DNA of 64,000 nucleotides from Thinopyrum elongatum (GCA_011799875.1 CM022297.1:442977292-443041291), one strand, 5' to 3'; positions 12,223-24,809 are shown, numbered from the stretch's first letter. Notes: generated from the letters alone by a model not told the origin. Made by a program: numbers and translations.

Positions 12223-13735
12223 TGATACGTCCATTTTGCATCATGTTCTTATGTTCATATTTATTGCATTATGGACTGTTATTTCACATTATGGTACAAT
12301 AGTTATGCCTTTTCTCTCTTATTTTACAAGATTTACATGAAGAGGGAGAATGCCGGCAGCTGAAATTCTGAACCGGAAAGGAGCAAATCTGAGTACCTAT
12401 TCTGCACAACTCCAAATGTCCCAAAACTTTACAGAGAATTGTTTTGAAATACATAAAAAATATTGGGCGAAGAAACTACAGAAGGGGGCCCACCAGGTGG
12501 CCACAAGCCAGGGGGGCGCGCCCTACCCCCCCAGGGCTTGTTGACCCCCTGGCCATCGTCTGGTGCCCATCTTCTGCTATATGGAGGGTTTTGACCTAGA
12601 AAAATAAATAAGAGGAGAGCTTTCGGGATGAAGCACCGCCGTCTCGAGGTGGAACCTGGGCAGGAGCAATCTAGAGCTCCGGCAGATCGATTCTGCTGGG
12701 GAAACTTCCCTCCGAGAGGGGGAAATCGAAGCCATCATCATCACCAATGATCCTCTCGTCATGGGAGGGTCAATCTTCATCAACATCTTCACCAGCACCA
12801 TCTCCTCTCAAACCCTAGTTAATCTCTTGTATTCAATCTTTGCCTCAGAACCTCAGATTGGTACCCGTGGTTTGCTAGTAGTGTTGATTACTCTTTGTAG
12901 TTGATGCTAGTTGGTTTATTTAGTGGAAGATCATATGTTCAGATCCTTAATGATATTTATTACCCCTCTGATCTTGAACATGAACATGCTTTGTGAGTAG
13001 TTACGTTTGTTCCTGAGGACATGGGAGAAGTCTTGTTATAAGTAATCATGCGAATTTGGTATTCGTTCGATATTTTGATGAGATGTATGTTGTCTTTCCT
13101 CTAGTGGTGTTATGTGAACGTACACTACATGACACTTAACCATGATTTGGTCCTAGGGGAAGGCATTGGAAAGTAATAAGTAGATGATGGGTTGCTAGAG
13201 TGACAGAAGCTTAAACCCTAGTTTATGCGTTGCTTCGTAAGGGGCTGATTTGGATCCACATGTTTCATGCTATGGTTAGATTTATCTTAATTCTTCTTTC
13301 ATAGTTGCGGATGCTTGCGAGAGGGGTTAATCATAAGTGGGAGTCTTGTCCAAGTAAGGACAGCACCCAAGCACCGGTCCACCCACATATCAAATTTTCA
13401 AAGTAGCGAACGCGAATCATATGAGCATGATGAAAACTAACTGGACGGTAATTCCCATATGTCCTCGGGAGCTCTTTGCTTTATATAAGAGTTCGTCCAG
13501 GCTTGTCCTTTGCTATAAAAAGTATTGGGCCACCTTGCTGCACCTTTGTTACACTTGTCACTTGTTACCCGTTACGAATTATTTTGCTACAAAACTATCT
13601 GTTACCGATAATTTCAGTGCCTGCAGAAAATACCATGCCGAAAACCGCTTGTCATTTCCTTCTACTCCTCGTTGGGTTCGACACTCTTACTTATCGAAAG
13701 GACTATGATAGATCCCCTATACTTGTGGGTCATCA
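12223..13735 (+). repeat. Element E: 3' LTR (Sabrina-like)
   Basis: Starts TGATACGTCCATTTTGCATC and ends GTGGGTCATCA. It is the same family as the two LTRs of D on the other strand (33653-35169, 49144-50661). LTR length is 1,513 bp against 1,517-1,518 in D. The right flanking pentamer is GTCTG (13736-13740); its left partner is outside the window. Confidence 0.85.
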
Positions 13736-14039
13736 GTCTGCACAACATCTACGCTCTCTATGCACAGAACAATATTCCTTACTGTGAATAGTGTTGGGCA
13801 CACAAGTATTTGCATCATAGCCATGGGCGAGCAATGTGCCCACACGCGTCATGCTAGCTCGCTATTCCTTCTATGCTAAGTTTCCATTAACTAATGGCAT
13901 TTTATGAACACGCCACCATTTCCCACCATTTCCTCATCGGTTTCCCGCCGCCACCCCGCGATATTGCGCATAAACCTAGGCGGCGCGCGACACACCGAGG
14001 CAACAAGCCCAGCCTATAGCACATCCACCTTTTCCAAGG
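13736..14039. other. Class II host segment, left piece, upstream part
   Basis: Single-copy in this window and moderately GC-rich, leading into the pseudogene at 14040. No terminal repeat of a transposon is visible, because E borders it on the left. I see no other feature. Confidence 0.4.
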
Positions 14040-14786
14040 ATGCCAACCCACCGAAGCGCCGTCTTTGCCATCAACCTCCTCAACAAGGCACCATGGCCCG
14101 TCGAGGCCGAGATGCTCCTTGGCAATGCGATGGACGACGTCGTGTTGCGCGTCATCGCTAGGGTTGAGCAGACACTCGACGCACGGCGCTTCAGCGACAG
14201 ATCAAGATAGGCATGTCAGTGTTGAGAGGCTACAGCTCGCCACACAACATGATCGATGGTGCACCACAGAGCAAGCTAGGCGCGTCCGTGCTGATAGGCT
14301 GTGGCTCGCCGCACATCGAGACCGTTGGAGCACCGCAGAGCAAGAGGTGCGACGCGCAGCACAGCAAGAGTGGATCCATCAGCGCTTGCCTGCTGTCGAT
14401 AGGGCGTCACAACTAGGTACATGGCCCGTTAGTACCCCCATTCCTCGCCAGGAGTGGGCAAAGGCCGTCTGCACCATACTTGCACCAGAGGCCGGCCCCA
14501 CCATACTTGCACCGGACGCCCGCCGCATTGTTCGCATGGGTCGCGCCATTCGCCTTGTCCGCAGCCCGCTCGATGCCAATGCGTTGGTTGCTAGGCTTGA
14601 TCGCCTCGTTGGCCCAGGTGTCCACCTAGGTGCAATATAGGAACATGGACCTCGCATCCTCGAGCTATTGGTCTCAATGAAATAGCCAACTTGGAGCTCG
14701 AGATCGCGCTCCAGATGTACTGCGAGTGTGTCAACCGCTTGGACGAACGCCCGCACGAGTTCAGGCAGAGCCAAGAGCTACCGTAG
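14040..14786 (+). pseudogene. Broken passenger-type gene, unknown function
   Basis: An ATG at 14040 opens a 56-codon frame (MPTHRSAVFAINLLNK...) that closes at TAG 14208-14210. The reading then continues in another frame through an Arg/Gln/Trp-rich stretch (about 14211-14637, with repeated HDRW and AAHRDRW-like units) and, after a second shift, ends in an acidic tail (NLELEIALQMYCECVNRLDE) at TAG 14784-14786. GC content is clearly above the flanks. At least two frame changes make it a pseudogene. The style (short helical, charged units) fits accessory proteins carried by grass DNA transposons, but I recognise no domain. It sits upstream of, and convergent to, the broken gene at 15181-15329. 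Confidence 0.45.
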
Positions 14787-15180
14787 CTAAGGGCTGCTGG
14801 TCATGGACGCGTTTTATTTTGTTGAGTTGTTTCAACATGGATCACTATGTATTCACAACAATCATAATATTGCTCTATTTATTGCTCTGTTTCATTGTGT
14901 GTACTCTGTTTTCCGTTCTTAGATATTGTTTTGTTTCAATGTGTATATATATGCTTTCCATTTTGTATATGTGGATGATAACAGCTAGATACAAATTAGT
15001 ATATGAAAATAGATAAAAAATGGAATTCATAATATATATTAATTGTTCATTAGTTCATCATAGAATATATATAATATCATCACATATACATGACGATACT
15101 TAACAACTATGTACAATGCAAAAAAATGAAAACGAACAATACTAAAACTAATAACCCCTTCTTACGGGGGCAGTATTTCG
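14787..15180. other. AT-rich spacer
   Basis: AT-rich DNA between two convergent broken genes, with a TATATA-rich part near 14945-15080. No gene, RNA or mobile element is recognised. Confidence 0.5.
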
Positions 15181-15329
15181 TCAGCCCCTCGCCAGCAGCT
15201 CCCTAGTGTGCGGCGTCTTTGCAGCGCGGAGGCAGTACTCCGCCTCCTCCGCCTCACAGCGCTTGATGTACCGATCTGCCTCTTGCTGGCGGACGTGCGT
15301 GAATGATCTTGCCATTTTGTTGGGTGCCC
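15181..15329 (-). pseudogene. Split passenger gene, C-terminal part
   Basis: On the minus strand this continues the gene whose N-terminal part lies at 30618-31050 on the other side of element C. It reads on directly from the insertion point (...PNKMARSFTHVRQQEADRY...), carries a charged helical segment (IKRCEAEEAEYCLRAAK) and ends at the stop complementary to 15181-15183. Only the junction codons are altered, so C cut the gene within its coding region. Function is unknown; see the N-terminal entry. Confidence 0.55.
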
Positions 15330-16914
15330 TGATGTCTACTACACAACTTGTTCTTGTAGACTCGTGTTGGGCCTCCAAGCGTAGATTTTTGTAGGACAGT
15401 AGCAAATTTCCCTTAGGTGGATGACCTAAGGTTTATCAATCCGTGGGAGGCGTAGGATGAAGATGGTCTCTCTCAAACAACCCTGCAACCAAATAACAAA
15501 GAGTCTCTTGTGTCCCCAACACACCAAATACAATGGTAAATTGTATAGGTGCACTAGTTCGGCGAAGAGATGGTGATACAAGTGTAGTAATGATAGTAGA
15601 TATTGATTATTATAATAGTAACAATAAAATACAGCAAGGTAACGAGTAACAAAAGTGATCACAAACGGTATTGCAATGCTTGAAAATGAGGCCTAGGGTT
15701 CATACTTTCACTAGTGCAATCTCTCAACAATGCTAATATAATTGGATCATATAACAATCCCTCAACATGTGACGAAGAATCACTCCAAAGTTCTTATCTA
15801 GCAGAGAACATAAGAAGAAATTGTTTGTAGGGTATGAAACCACCTCAAAGTTATCCGTTCCGATCGATCTATAGAGCTATTCCTATAAGTGTCACAAATA
15901 GCGCAAGAGTTCATACTAAAATTACACCGTATGATACACATCAACCAACTCTAATGTCACCTAGATACTCCAATGTCACCACGAGTATCCGTGAGTTGAT
16001 TATGCGATATGCATCAAACAATTTCATATTCATAATACTCAATCCAACACAAAGAACTTCAAAGAGTGCCCCAAGATTTCTACCGGGGAAACAAGGACGT
16101 AAACGTGCATCAACCCCTATGCATAGATTACCCCAATGTCACCTTGGGAATCCGTGAGTAGAGTGCCAAGACATACATCAAGTGCTCTCAAATCCAACAA
16201 AGTATTCGATCCGATAAAAGTGAAATCTCAAAGGTAGAACTCAATTCATCACAACAAGATAGAGAGGGGAAAACACCAATGATCCAACCATATTAACAAA
16301 GCTTGCGATACATCATGATTGTGCCGAATAGAGAACACGAGAGAGACAGAGATCAAACACATAGCTACTAGACAAACCCTCAGCCCCGAGGGTGGACTAC
16401 TCCCTCCTCATCATGGTGGCCACCGGGATGATGAAGATGGCCTCCGATGATGATTTCCGCCTATGACAGGGTGCCGGAACAGGGTCTAGATTGGTTTTTC
16501 GTGGCTACAGAGGCTTGCGGCGGCTGAACTTCTGATCTAGGGTTATTTCTGGGGGTTTATGTATTTATTGGATTTTTTGGCGTCGGTCTCGCGCTGAGAT
16601 AGGCCTCGAGGGGCCCACTACCCACGAGGGCGCACCAGAGGGGGGTGGTGCGCCCTGGTGCCTAGTGGGCAACAAGGGCCCCCTCCAGTGGTTCTTTGCT
16701 CCAATATTCTTCATTTGTTCCATAAAAGATCTCCAAAAAGTTTCGTCCAATTCTGAGAACTTTTATTTCTGCACAAAAAACAACACCACGGTAGTTCTTC
16801 TGAAAAGAGCGTCAGTCCGGGTTAGTTATATTCAAATCATACCAAAATCATATAGAATTGTTGTAAACATGGCACGAATACTTCATAAATTATAGATATG
16901 TTGGAGACGTATCA
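15330..16914 (-). repeat. C 3' LTR (1,585 bp)
   Basis: Pairs with 29043-30617. On the minus strand it begins TGATACGTCTCCAACATATC. The TATA position of the other LTR is altered here (plus-strand TATTTATTGG near 16560). The neighbouring polypurine tract lies at 16915-16929. Confidence 0.85.
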
Positions 16915-17251
16915 GCATCCCCAAGCTTAATTCCTGCTCGTCCTCGAGTAGGTAAACGATAAAAGAAATAATTTATGAAGTGTGAATGCTAGCATAGTGC
17001 ATAAGTTTGATCAATGATAATTTCAATCACTTTTCCTAGCATCATAACAGCAACTCTTTCTCATAAAACTCATCATGATAAAGTAGCAATCAATTCACAA
17101 ATTATGGTTCAAACAATGCCTTCTCTTGAAACTTGATAACAACCTATGTTCTTAGTCACCAAACAATTCCAATTCAACTTATTCTCAGCAAAGTCTAAGT
17201 AAGAGCTCCACATAGTCAATCATCATATAGTATTCTATGATTGCTAGTACT
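16915..17251 (-). other. C interior, 3' end
   Basis: Non-coding. It begins with the complement of the polypurine tract and a block containing CTCGTCCTCGAGTAGGTAAA that is also found next to the PPT in F (40887-40930) and B (22385-22428). Bases 17247-17251 (GTACT) are the target site of B. No gene. Confidence 0.8.
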
Positions 17252-18852
17252 TGATACGTCTCCAAGGTATCTATAATTTTTGATTGTTCCATGCTGTTAT
17301 ATTATAATTCTTGGATGTTATACAATCATTTTATAGCAAATTTATATCATTTTTTGGGACTAACCTATTGACATAGTGCCCAGTGCCAGTTGCTGTTTTT
17401 GCTTGTTTTTTACTTCGCAGGAAATCAAAACCAAACGGATTCCAAATGCAGCGAAACTTTTTGGTGATTTTTTCTGGACCAGAAGACACAAGTTGGGCCA
17501 AGAAAGTACTTGAGGGGGGCTCCGAGGGGAGCACAACCCACCAGGGTGCGCCTGGGGCCCCAGGCGTGCCCAGGTGGGTTGTGCCCACCTCGGCCGCCTC
17601 CCGCACCGCCTCTTTGCTCTATAAATACCCCAATATTCCAGAAACCCTAGGGGAGTCGACGAAAATCAATTCCAGCCACCGCAAGTTCCAGAAACCACAG
17701 ATCCTATCTAGACACCATCACGGAGGGGTTCATCATCCTCATTGGTGCCTCTTCGATGATGCGTGAGTAGTTCATTGTAGACCTACGGGTCCGTAGTTAG
17801 TAGCTAGATGGCTTTCTCTCTCTCTTTTGATCCTCAATACAATGGTCTCTTGGAGATCTATTTGATGTAACTCTTTTTGCGGTGTGCTTGTTGGGATCCG
17901 ATGAACTTTGAGTTTATGATCAGATCTATGTTTTTATCCATGAAAGTTATTTGAGTCTTTTAATCTCTTATATGCATGATTACTTATAGCCTCGTATTTC
18001 TTCTTCGAATCTTTGGTTTAGTTAGGCCAACTAGATCGATTTTTCTTGCCATGGGAAGAGGTGCTTTGTGATGGGTTCGATCTTATGGTGCTTCATCCCA
18101 GTGACAGAAGGGGAACCGACACGTATGTATCGTTGCTATTAAGGATAACAAGATGGGGTCTATTTCTACATAAATAGATCTTGTCTACATCATGTTATCA
18201 TTCTTATTACATTACTCCGTTTCTCCATGAACTTAATACACTAGATGCATGCTGGATAGCGGTCGATGTGTGGAGTAATAGTAGTAGATGCAGGCAGGAG
18301 TCGGTCTACTAATCTTGGACGTGATGCCTATATAATGATCATTGCCTGGATATCGTCATAATTATTTGAAGTTCTATCAATTGCCGAACAGTAATTTGTT
18401 TACCCACCGTACGCTATTTTTCTCGAGAGAAGCCACTAGTGAAATCTACGGCCCCCGGGTCTATTTTCTCATCATATATTTTCAGATCTATTTTTCCATT
18501 TGCCTTTTTATTTATTTGCCACTTTTATTTTCAGATCTATATTTCTAAAAAACCAAAAATATTTTGCTTCACTTTATTTTATTCGCGATCTATTTATCCA
18601 ATCTACTACAATTTATCTCCCGTCAACTTGCAAATTTCTGGCGCCGTTACCCGAAAGGGATTGACAACCCCTTTAACATGTCGAGTTGCAAGTATTTGTT
18701 CTTTGTGTGCAGGTGTTGTTTACGTACTGTTGCTTGGTTCTCCTACTGGTTCGATAACTTTGGTCTCATCACTGAGGGAAATACCTACCGTTGCTGTGCT
18801 GCATCATCCCTTCCTCTTTGGGGAAATACCGACGTAGTTCAAGCCAACATCA
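17252..18852 (+). repeat. B 5' LTR (1,601 bp)
   Basis: TATA box TATAAATA at 17620-17627. A primer-binding-site-like TGGCGCCGTTACCCG lies inside the LTR at 18639-18653, about 200 bases before its end, and recurs in the 3' LTR at 23819-23833. The last 200 bases therefore look like former leader sequence. Confidence 0.92.
17620..17627 (+). promoter_or_regulatory. TATA box of B 5' LTR
   Basis: TATAAATA after a GC-rich stretch, with the same motif at 22799-22806 in the 3' LTR. The position about 370 bases into the LTR fits a pol II promoter at the U3/R border. Confidence 0.6.
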
Positions 18853-18863
18853 AAAGGAATTTC

Positions 18864-18881
18864 TGGCGCCGTTGCCGGGGA
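18864..18881 (+). other. B primer-binding site (tRNA-Asp type)
   Basis: TGGCGCCGTTGCCGGGGA, 11 bases after the LTR end, fits the complement of the plant tRNA-Asp 3' end (from memory). A weaker second copy (TGGCGCTGTTGCCGGGGA) follows in the leader near 18923-18940. Confidence 0.75.
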
Positions 18882-19132
18882 AGATCAAGTCAAGATAGTC
18901 TCCCGGCCACGTGCCAATTTCTGGCGCTGTTGCCGGGGAGACATCATCAACATCTACCAGGTTCCTAATCACAAATCTCATCTCCTTGCAATTTACATTT
19001 TTTGCCATTTTCCTTTCGTTTTCCTCTCCCCCACTTCACAAAAATTTACCGTTTTATTCGCCCTCTTTTTCGTTCGCCGTTTTCTCATCAGATCTGTTTT
19101 GTGTGCAATCTTGTTGATCACTTTTTGTCATT
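18882..19132 (+). other. B leader
   Basis: Untranslated stretch between PBS and gag-like frame; pyrimidine-rich. It holds the second PBS-like copy near 18923. No gene. Confidence 0.6.
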
Positions 19133-19947
19133 ATGGATAGTTCTTCCTCTATCGCGTGCACCCCCGAGAACGAGGTCCTTAACTTTAAACAAAGGGGAGG
19201 GGAGAATTTAAAAGATGCTTGGTATAGGATTTGCAATGCTCATAATAGATCTATCCGTAAGCAATCTACCATTGTTCTTCTTCGCTGCTTTTATGTGGGC
19301 ATAACCACTTGGTATAGATTCGTCCTTGATACGATTACCGGTGGAAATTTCTTGATGTGTCCCTCTCTTGATGCTTTTAATGCTATGGGAAATTTAGTGG
19401 GTTCACCGCCTCTTATAATTAACGAAACAGCTTTGACTCTTGAGCACGTTATGGAAAGACTGGATGCTATAAAAAAGAAAATGATTATCAAAGAACACTT
19501 TGAAAACTTGGATAAAATGATGCATAATTTTGCTACTAAATTTGGGTCCAAAACGGGAGAAGTTTTTAAGTTGTTAAAAGAAAAGGGAACCGTAATTCAC
19601 GAAGAATTGAAGAAAGCCCTTCTCGGACCGATAACTTGGAAGAAATTTTTAGCAATTTAAGCACGGCTTTTGCTTATGCTAAAACTATTGAAAAAAACCC
19701 CATAAAAATAGGCAAGATTACTCAAGCCACTAAAAACAAGGGTGCAACTTCTAATAGTAACAAAGAAGATCTTAAGATGATTAGTATTCACCCGGATTTT
19801 GTTGAAATTATAAGAGACTCTACGTACAAGAATGAATTCTTCAAACTTGTTCCTAGGAGTATTGTTATTGAAAATTTGTATGCTAAATCTTTGAAGAATT
19901 CTAAGTGTTTGATTGAGGATTTGGAAAACAAAGATGGCAATACTTAG
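19133..19947 (+). pseudogene. gag: B gag-like gene, frameshifted
   Basis: The frame opens at ATG 19133 and runs 175 codons. Residues about 20-85 fit the retrotransposon gag pattern: a KQRGGENLKDAWYR segment, then a hydrophobic LLRCFYVGI stretch, then LDTITGGNF and a helical segment. This region forms the coat of the virus-like particle in Gypsy elements. Near 19615 the reading shifts to a second frame (to 19947) that continues a Lys-rich region with no zinc knuckle visible. The predicted product is much shorter than a usual Gypsy Gag-Pol, and nothing downstream resembles protease or RT. The start follows the PBS by 250 bases, the usual leader size. Confidence 0.7.
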
Positions 19948-19960
19948 ACCTTCGCATTAT

Positions 19961-20009
19961 GCCTAGCTAAGGGCGTAAAACGATAGCGCTTGTTGGGAGG
20001 CAACCCAAT
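19961..20009 (+). other. Conserved 3' ORF/UTR block
   Basis: The segment begins ATGCCTAGCTAA, then AGCGCTTGTTGGGAGGCAAC. The reverse complement is kept at 27889-27939 (C) and 43821-43872 (F), where ATGCC(T/A)AG and a stop end the long ORF. GTTG and CAAC can pair around GGAGG. Function unknown; a packaging or processing signal is possible. Confidence 0.6.
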
Positions 20010-20608
20010 TAATAAAATTTATTTTTGTATTTTTCTTTCTATTCTTGAGTGTTTGCAAAATTATGCTACTGTTATGATTGTGTTTTTTGTGTTTTAATTA
20101 GTGTTTGTGCCAAGTAAATCCTTTAGGATAGCTTTGGTGATAGTTGATTTGATCTTGTTCGAAAACAGAAACTTTTGCGTCCAGGAGAACAATTTTGAAA
20201 ATTCACAGAAGTGACGATAAATTCCTAATTTTTTACACAGGATTTATATACAAATTTGATCTGTTGTCCTAATTTTTTAGAATTTTGGGAGTTACAAAAG
20301 TATGAGAACAATTCGTATCTTTACAGACTGTTCTGTTTTTGACAGATTCTATTTTCTTTGCATTGTGTGCTTATTTTGATGAATCTATGGTTTGTATTGG
20401 AGGTTATAAGCCATGGTAAATTTAGAATACAGTAGATATAATGAAATAACAAAATTTGAATGGGTTTTATACAGTACTTAAAGTAAAGATTGGTTTTCTT
20501 ATACTAACGGATCTGACGAATGTTTTGTTGAGTTTTGTGTGATTGAAGTTTTCAAGTTTTGGGTGAGATTACGATGGATGAAGGAATAAGGAGTAAGAAG
20601 AGCCTAAG

Positions 20609-20691
20609 CTTGGGGATGCCCCATGGCACCCCAAGACATTATCCAAAGAGAAGCAAGCAACTAAGCTTGGGGATGCCCGAGTGGCATCCCC
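20609..20691 (+). repeat. Pair of PPT-like hairpins in B
   Basis: The first (20609-20635) pairs CTTGGGG with CCCCAAG. The second has a perfect 9-bp stem, GGGGATGCC (20669-20677) with GGCATCCCC (20683-20691), and a 5-base loop. Both contain the CTTGGGGATGC sequence that also forms the polypurine tract in C and F. Confidence 0.7.
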
Positions 20692-20879
20692 TCTTTCTTC
20701 TAACGACCATCGGTATTTTACTTGGAGCTATATTTTTATTCGTGACATATCATGAGTTTTGCTTGGAGCGTCTTGTATGATATGAGTCTTTGCTTGTTTT
20801 ATTTTTTATTTTTAGTCATGAATCCTTGCTGGACACACCTATTTGAGAGAGCCAAAATTATGCTATGACTTGTTAGAAT

Positions 20880-21115
20880 TGCGTTCTATGCTTCACTTAA
20901 ATCTTTATGAGCTATGGTATTGCTCTAGTGCTTCACTTACATCTTTTTGAGCATGGTGTGCTTTAGTATTTTTGAAGAAATGCTCTCATGCTTCACTTAG
21001 ATTTATTTGAGAGTTAGTAATTTTTTTTTGAAATTCTCTCTTGCTTCACTTAAATTATTTTGAGAGAAGAAAATTTTATGCTCATGTTCTTCACTTAGAT
21101 TTGTTTGAGCTATCA
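20880..21115 (+). repeat. Degenerate tandem repeat in B interior
   Basis: Five spaced copies of a core like TGCTTCACTTAAATCTTTATGAGC, at intervals of roughly 50-70 bases. Related cores occur in C (26318-26400) and F (42181-42260) on the other strand. Confidence 0.6.
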
Positions 21116-22428
21116 AAAGCAACTTATGAAATTTGTCCCAAATTGATAGATATTCAAGAGGGATATAATAAAAACTTTCATGAAGATCATTGGACAAAAT
21201 AAACTTGATTCCTTATAATAGTTTTGTGATATGTTGATATAATATGTGAGCCATATTGATGAGTAATTATGCTTTAGTTAGAATATTGGTGTTAAGGTTT
21301 GTGATTCCCTATGCAAGCACGAAAGTCAATAGTTATGCAATGAAATTACATCCTACTTGTGGTGCATTATTCGGTGTTAGTTATGCTTAATGCTTGCTTA
21401 TGAGATTTTTCGTTTCTTGGTTGGATGCTTCTCAATCTTTTGCTAGCCTTCATTTGCACTAAGTATGATCACTACTTGTGCATCCAAAGTCCTTAAACCA
21501 GTTTTACCATATGAGTCCACTATACCTACCTAAATGCGGTATTTTCGTGCCGTTCTAAGCAAACTTGTATGTGCCATCTCTAATTTCAAAATAAATTTCT
21601 CTTTTGTGTGCTCGTACCGCTCATGAAACGGTAGGGGGTGGCTGATATTTTTCCATGCTAGATGTGTTATTCTCAAGATGAGTGTTTATTCACTTGTCAT
21701 TGCACGAGAGTACGACAAAGGTATTTGGGATGCCCGGTCCCGAAATGAAAAATGAATTTACTTTATGTAGTCAAATAATAAATTCCTTGGAAAGTGTTGG
21801 TATGGACGGCACCTGTGGATTCGGTTAGCCGTGGAATGTGAAAGTATGGTGGAAAAAGGAATAAACTTTATTTTTCGTTTGGGAACCGCCTATGATATAT
21901 CTAGCATGGAAAGTATTGGGAACTACTCAATCGTTTTCGTTGACAGGAAAAGGATGCCACCCAAAATGTTTTATCTATACTTTATTTTTTGCTTTGAGCT
22001 TTGGCACCTCTACAAATCCCTACTTCCCTCTGCGAAGGGCCTTTCTTTTACTTTATGCAATTTTTATTTTGAGTCTTCATCTTCTCTTATAAAGCACCAA
22101 CTAAGGGGCACTATGATCGTACTTGAGCATTGGGTGTAGCTAATATGCGAGTGTGTTTCATGAATGGATCAATGATTGAGCATAATGGGCTAGGGATAAC
22201 TTGCTTTAGTGTTGATATTTTGAAAGACATGGTTGCTTGTTGATATGCTTGAGTATTGAAATCTTCTTGTCAAAACTAGACTATTACTTTGAATCATATA
22301 TAAGTCCAAATGTCCATGCTACAAAGAAAAGAATATGCGATGAACATGTTAGGCAGCATTCCACATCAAAAATTCTGTTTTTATCATTTACCTACTCGAG
22401 GACGAGCAGGAATTAAGAGTGGGGATGC

Positions 22429-24032
22429 TGATACGTCTCCAAGGTATCTATAATTTTTGATTGTTCCATGCTGTTATATTATCATTCTTGGATGTTTTAC
22501 AATCATTTTATAGCAACTTTATATCATTTTTTGGGACTAACCTGTTGACATAGTGCCCAGTGCCATTTGCTATTTTTTGCTTGTTTTTTACTTCGCAGGA
22601 AATCAATACCAAACGGAGTCCAAACGCAGCGAAACTTTTTGGTGATTTTTTCTGGACCAGAAGACACAAGTTGGGCCAAGAAAGTACCTGAGGGGGGCTC
22701 CGAGGGGAGCACAACCCACCAGGGCGCGCCTGGGGCCCCAAGCACGCCCAGGTGGGTTGTGCCCACCTCGGCCGCCTCCCGCACCGCCTCTTTGCTCTAT
22801 AAATACCCCAATATTCCAGAAACCCTAGGGGAGTCGACGAAAATCAATTCCAGCCGCCGCATGTTCCAGAAACCACAGATCCAATCTAGACACCATCACG
22901 GAGGGGTTCATCATCCTCATTGGTGCCTCTCCGATGATGTGTGAGTAGTTCATTGTAGACCTACGGGTCCGTAGTTAGTAGCTAGATGGCTTTCTCTCTC
23001 TCTCTTTTGATCCTCAATACAATGGTCCCTTGGAGATCTATTTGATGTAACTCTTTTTGCGGTGTGTTTGTTGGGATTCGATGAACTTTGAGTTTATGAT
23101 CAGATCTATGTTTTTATCCATGAAAGTTATTTGAGTCTTTTGATCTCTTATATGCATGATTACTTATAGCCTCGTATTTCTTCTTCGAATCTTTGGCTTA
23201 GTTAGGTCAACTAGATTGATTTTTCTTGCCATGGGAAGAGGTGCTTTGTGATGGGTTTGATCTTACGGTGCTTGATCACAGTGACAGAAGGGGAACCAAC
23301 ACGTATGTATCATTGCTATTAAGGATAACAAGATGGGGTCTATTTCTACATAAATAGATCTTGTCTACATCATGTCATCGTTCTTATTGCATTACTCCGT
23401 TTCTCCATGAACTTAATACACTAGATGCATGCTAGATAGCAGTCGATGTGTGGAGTAATAGTAGTAGATGCAGGCAGGAGTCGGTCTACTAATTTTGGAC
23501 GTGATGCCTATATAATGATCATTGCCTGGATATCGTCATAATTATTGGAAGTTCTATCAATTGCCCAACAGTATTTTGTTTACCCACCGTATGCTATTTT
23601 TCTCGAGAGAAGCCACTAGTGAAATCTACAGCCCCCGGGTCTATTTTCTCATCATATATTTTCAGATCTATTTTGCCATTTGCCTTTTTATTTATTTGCC
23701 ACTTTTATTTTCAGATCTATATTTGTAAAAAAACAAAAATATTTTGCTTCACTTTATTTTATTCGCAATCTATTTATCCAATCTACTACAATTTATCTCC
23801 TGTCAACTTACCAATTTCTGGCGCCGTTACCCGAAAGGGACTGACAACCCCTTTAACACGTCGGGTTGCAAGTATTTGTTCTTTGTGTGTAGGTGATGTT
23901 TACGTAGTGTTGCTTGGTTCTCCTACTGGTTCGATAACCTTGGTATCATCACTGAGGGAAATACCTACCGTTGCTGTGCTGCATCATCCCTTCCTCTTTG
24001 TGGAAATACCGACGTCGTTCAAGCCAACATCA
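22429..24032 (+). repeat. B 3' LTR (1,604 bp)
   Basis: Copy of 17252-18852, with TATA box at 22799-22806 and the internal PBS-like site at 23819-23833. Followed by target copy GTACT. Confidence 0.92.
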
Positions 24033-24809
24033 GTACTCAAAGCATATTTTTAGAACAAATGGAATCCATCAAACACAGAGAAATATAGGGGCTTAATGTT
24101 TTGCCTCCCAACCCATTTATCATAGAGATAATTGTCAACAATAATAAATCATGATCAAATATATTTGACTAGACATATGTGCCTAGATCTTTCCCCACCA
24201 CATGATGCTTTCCAACTAGAGAGTAATTGAGGTTGAAATGAGAATGCATACTATTGACTCTTGCATAAAAGTAAATACTGAAAAGTAAAAGATAGGCCCT
24301 TCGTAGAGGGAAGTAGAGGTTGTCATGTGCTTTTTATTTTTGGATGCACAATCTATTAATGCAAAAGAACGTCATGTTACATTGCCCCTTATGATAGCAA
24401 CCTTTATTATGCAGTTCATCGCTTTTATTACTTTGCCATCACAAGTTTGTACAACACTTATTTTCCCTTACAATAAAAGCTCAAACATATTTAGGAGCAA
24501 TTTTTTTTTCTTTATGCACCGATGACAACTTACTTGAAGGATCTTATTCAATCCATAGGTAGGTATGGTGGACCCTCATGGTAAGAAACTGGGTTTAAGG
24601 GTTTTTGGATGCACAAGTAGTATCTCCACTTAGTACGAATTTTTGGCTAGCAAAAGATCCTAAGCAAACACCACATGTTGGAGGATCCATAACAATATAA
24701 CTTATATGCAAATATACACAACCATAATTCATTATGTTGTCTTCCTTGTCCAACTTCAACTAATTTTCTCAAGTTTGAAAATAATTAATGGGTATTGAAA
24801 ATCATAGAA
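24033..24809 (-). other. C interior, segment between B and Helitron
   Basis: Non-coding, in the reverse orientation. It aligns with F (41219-41950) and D (35560-36230), for example the GGATGCACAAG(T/C) block near 24608. No gene. Confidence 0.75.

Larger units (their letters stand above)
20010..22428 (+). other. B interior, 3' non-coding part
   Basis: About 2.4 kb without a supported gene. It contains hairpins at 20609-20635 and 20669-20691, a degenerate CTTCACTTA(A/G)AT(C/T) repeat at 20880-21115, and text shared with C and F. The short frame at 21831-22139 is not conserved as protein. It ends in the polypurine tract AAGAGTGGGGA (22415-22425). Confidence 0.7.
17252..24032 (+). mobile_element. 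Element B: complete non-autonomous Gypsy element
   Basis: The LTRs (17252-18852 and 22429-24032) both begin TGATACGTCTCCAAGG and end CCAACATCA. A perfect target duplication GTACT flanks the element (17247-17251, 24033-24037). Order: LTR, tRNA-Asp-type PBS, gag-like frame, conserved 3' ORF block, hairpins, a degenerate 60-70-bp repeat, polypurine tract, LTR. It has no pol. It is younger than C, which it interrupts. LTR1 and LTR2 show about ten differences in their first 210 bases by eye. Confidence 0.92.

Noticed and set aside
18342..18968. Short frames in the B LTR (also 23522-24053)
   Set aside because: LTR leader text; stops and length do not fit a gene.
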